Source: Atribacteria bacterium SCGC AAA255-G05
GTDB lineage: Bacteria; Atribacterota; Phoenicimicrobiia; Phoenicimicrobiales; Phoenicimicrobiaceae
Direction of reading: 5' to 3'
Assembly: GCA_000405605.1 (NCBI GenBank)
Contig: ASPA01000002.1
Coordinates: 14,204 to 78,203, forward strand
DNA: 64,000 nucleotides
Of the stretch, positions 63,157 to 64,000 are shown in pieces. Within the stretch, counting starts at the first letter, position 1, and every line of letters begins with the position of its first letter. Under the pieces are notes generated by a model, which saw only the letters and a program-made list of their open reading frames with translations, did no database searches and had not been told where the DNA came from. Made by a program: the position numbers and the translations under genes.

Positions 63157-64000
63157 ATGAAAATATTAATAATAAACCATTTCCCCCTGGAGGGTTCGGG
63201 GAGTGGGGTTTACACTAAAAACTTAGCAAAAGAGCTAACCGAAATTGGGCATAAGGTTAAAGTTATATTTCCGGAAAATCGAAAGGTACCACGAGAAATT
63301 TTTGAAATGAGACCGATAATGTTTAAAGATGACAACACTAAAGATTATGAAATTGATTTTAATTTTCCCTGTTTTACCAGTCATCCCCGAAGCAATACCA
63401 CTTTTTATCAATTAAATAAAAAACAGATGAGAGACTATATTGATATAATGGTTAGGGTTACCCAAGAAGAGGCAGATAAATTTAAACCTGATATTATTCA
63501 CGCCCAGCATCTCTGGATTACCCCTTATGCTGCCCAAAAGACCGGTCTTCCTTATGTGGTAACAGTACACGGTACAGACCTGAAAGGATTTAAGCAAGAC
63601 AAAAGATATCATACTTACGCCTTAAAAGGTGCTCAAAATGCTCGAAAAGTTATTACCATATCAAAACAAGTAGACAGAGAAACCAAGGAACTTTACCATA
63701 TAGGGGACGAGAAAAGAAAAATCGTCTATAACGGATATGATACTAAACTTTTTAAAGTAAACAATGTTTCCCGAAAGGAAGCTTTAGAGAGGTTTGGCAT
63801 AAATGAGATACCGGATTATATTGTTTCTTTTGCCGGGAAATTAGCCCATTTTAAAGGGGTAGACATATTGTTAAAAGCTGCTAAAATATATGAAAACCAG
63901 ATGAATAAAAAAGTCATGACCTTAATTGCCGGCAATGGGGTATTATATGATGAATTAAATAAACTTAAAAAATTTTTAGAGCTAAAAAATACCTTTTTCC
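63157..64000 (+). CDS. Glycosyltransferase family 4 protein (3' end outside the window)
   Basis: Open from ATG 63157 to the window end (281 codons) with GGGGAGGG upstream. N-terminal GT-B start MKILIINHFPLEGSGSGVYT, then LAKELTEIGHKVKVIFP, HAQHLWITPYAAQKTGLPYV, VHGTDLKGF, YNGYDTKLF and SFAGKLAHFKGVDILLKAA. This is a typical GT4 glycosyltransferase transferring a sugar to a polysaccharide or lipid. Confidence 0.92.
   Translation, partial: MKILIINHFPLEGSGSGVYTKNLAKELTEIGHKVKVIFPENRKVPREIFEMRPIMFKDDNTKDYEIDFNFPCFTSHPRSNTTFYQLNKKQMRDYIDIMVRVTQEEADKFKPDIIHAQHLWITPYAAQKTGLPYVVTVHGTDLKGFKQDKRYHTYALKGAQNARKVITISKQVDRETKELYHIGDEKRKIVYNGYDTKLFKVNNVSRKEALERFGINEIPDYIVSFAGKLAHFKGVDILLKAAKIYENQMNKKVMTLIAGNGVLYDELNKLKKFLELKNTFF

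Overview
The window is AT-rich bacterial DNA with strong SD sequences (several perfect AAAGGAGGTGA-type sites), ATG/GTG/TTG starts, many lipoproteins, TRAP and ABC sugar/acid importers, and a lysis-type cassette (DUF1659, DUF2922, LLH-type holin, M15 peptidase, YvrJ) best known from Firmicutes. This suggests an anaerobic, fermentative bacterium of the Firmicutes/Atribacterota type. The sequence alone cannot fix the phylum, and there is no rRNA in the window. Many broken genes, two IS21 elements, an IS481-type element and a group II intron scar make it a fluid region.

Layout. 1-6.5 kb: 3' part of a type I restriction-modification locus (hsdM end, hsdS) followed by accessory defence-like genes (a PD-(D/E)XK nuclease candidate, a TOPRIM protein, two HEPN-like proteins). 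6.5-8.4 kb: no convincing genes, but a dense array of imperfect hairpins. 8.4-13.9 kb: a GntR-controlled cluster (DUF2848, nitrilase-family amidohydrolase, complete DctPQM TRAP transporter, cupin). 14.0-16.5 kb: lysis-type cassette. 17.3-33.5 kb: sugar-acid catabolism, with an IclR regulator, KDPG aldolase, KDG kinase, an ABC sugar importer without its own ATPase, FAD oxidoreductase, amidase, sugar isomerase, Zn alcohol dehydrogenase, a D-isomer hydroxyacid dehydrogenase and a LarA-like protein. It is interspersed with decayed genes (hexulose-phosphate-synthase-like, UxaE-like, SDR) and a group II intron remnant.

34-50 kb: the most unusual part. A leader cassette occurs three times: a conserved terminator-containing repeat, a promoter-like motif, a tandem glycine riboswitch with its own intrinsic terminator, then a c-di-GMP-I (GEMM)-like aptamer. 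Each copy lies in front of different small lipoprotein genes. An IS21 element has inserted in one lipoprotein gene (5-bp target duplication) and another IS21 sits inside an IS481-type transposase gene. A TPR protein with near-identical 47-residue repeats lies between.

50-56 kb (minus strand): a metalloid/metal and thiol-redox operon (DUF318/ArsP-type permease, small thioredoxin, CDF transporter, redoxin, thioredoxin, CcdA-like protein, ACR3 arsenite permease). The ACR3 gene is broken by a fold-back duplication and the permease by a one-base homopolymer shift. 56-64 kb (plus strand): a DUF3795 protein, a frameshifted secreted alpha/beta hydrolase, a PlsC acyltransferase, a YhhN-family membrane protein, an Asp/Glu racemase-family protein and two glycosyltransferase-type genes, the last running off the window end.
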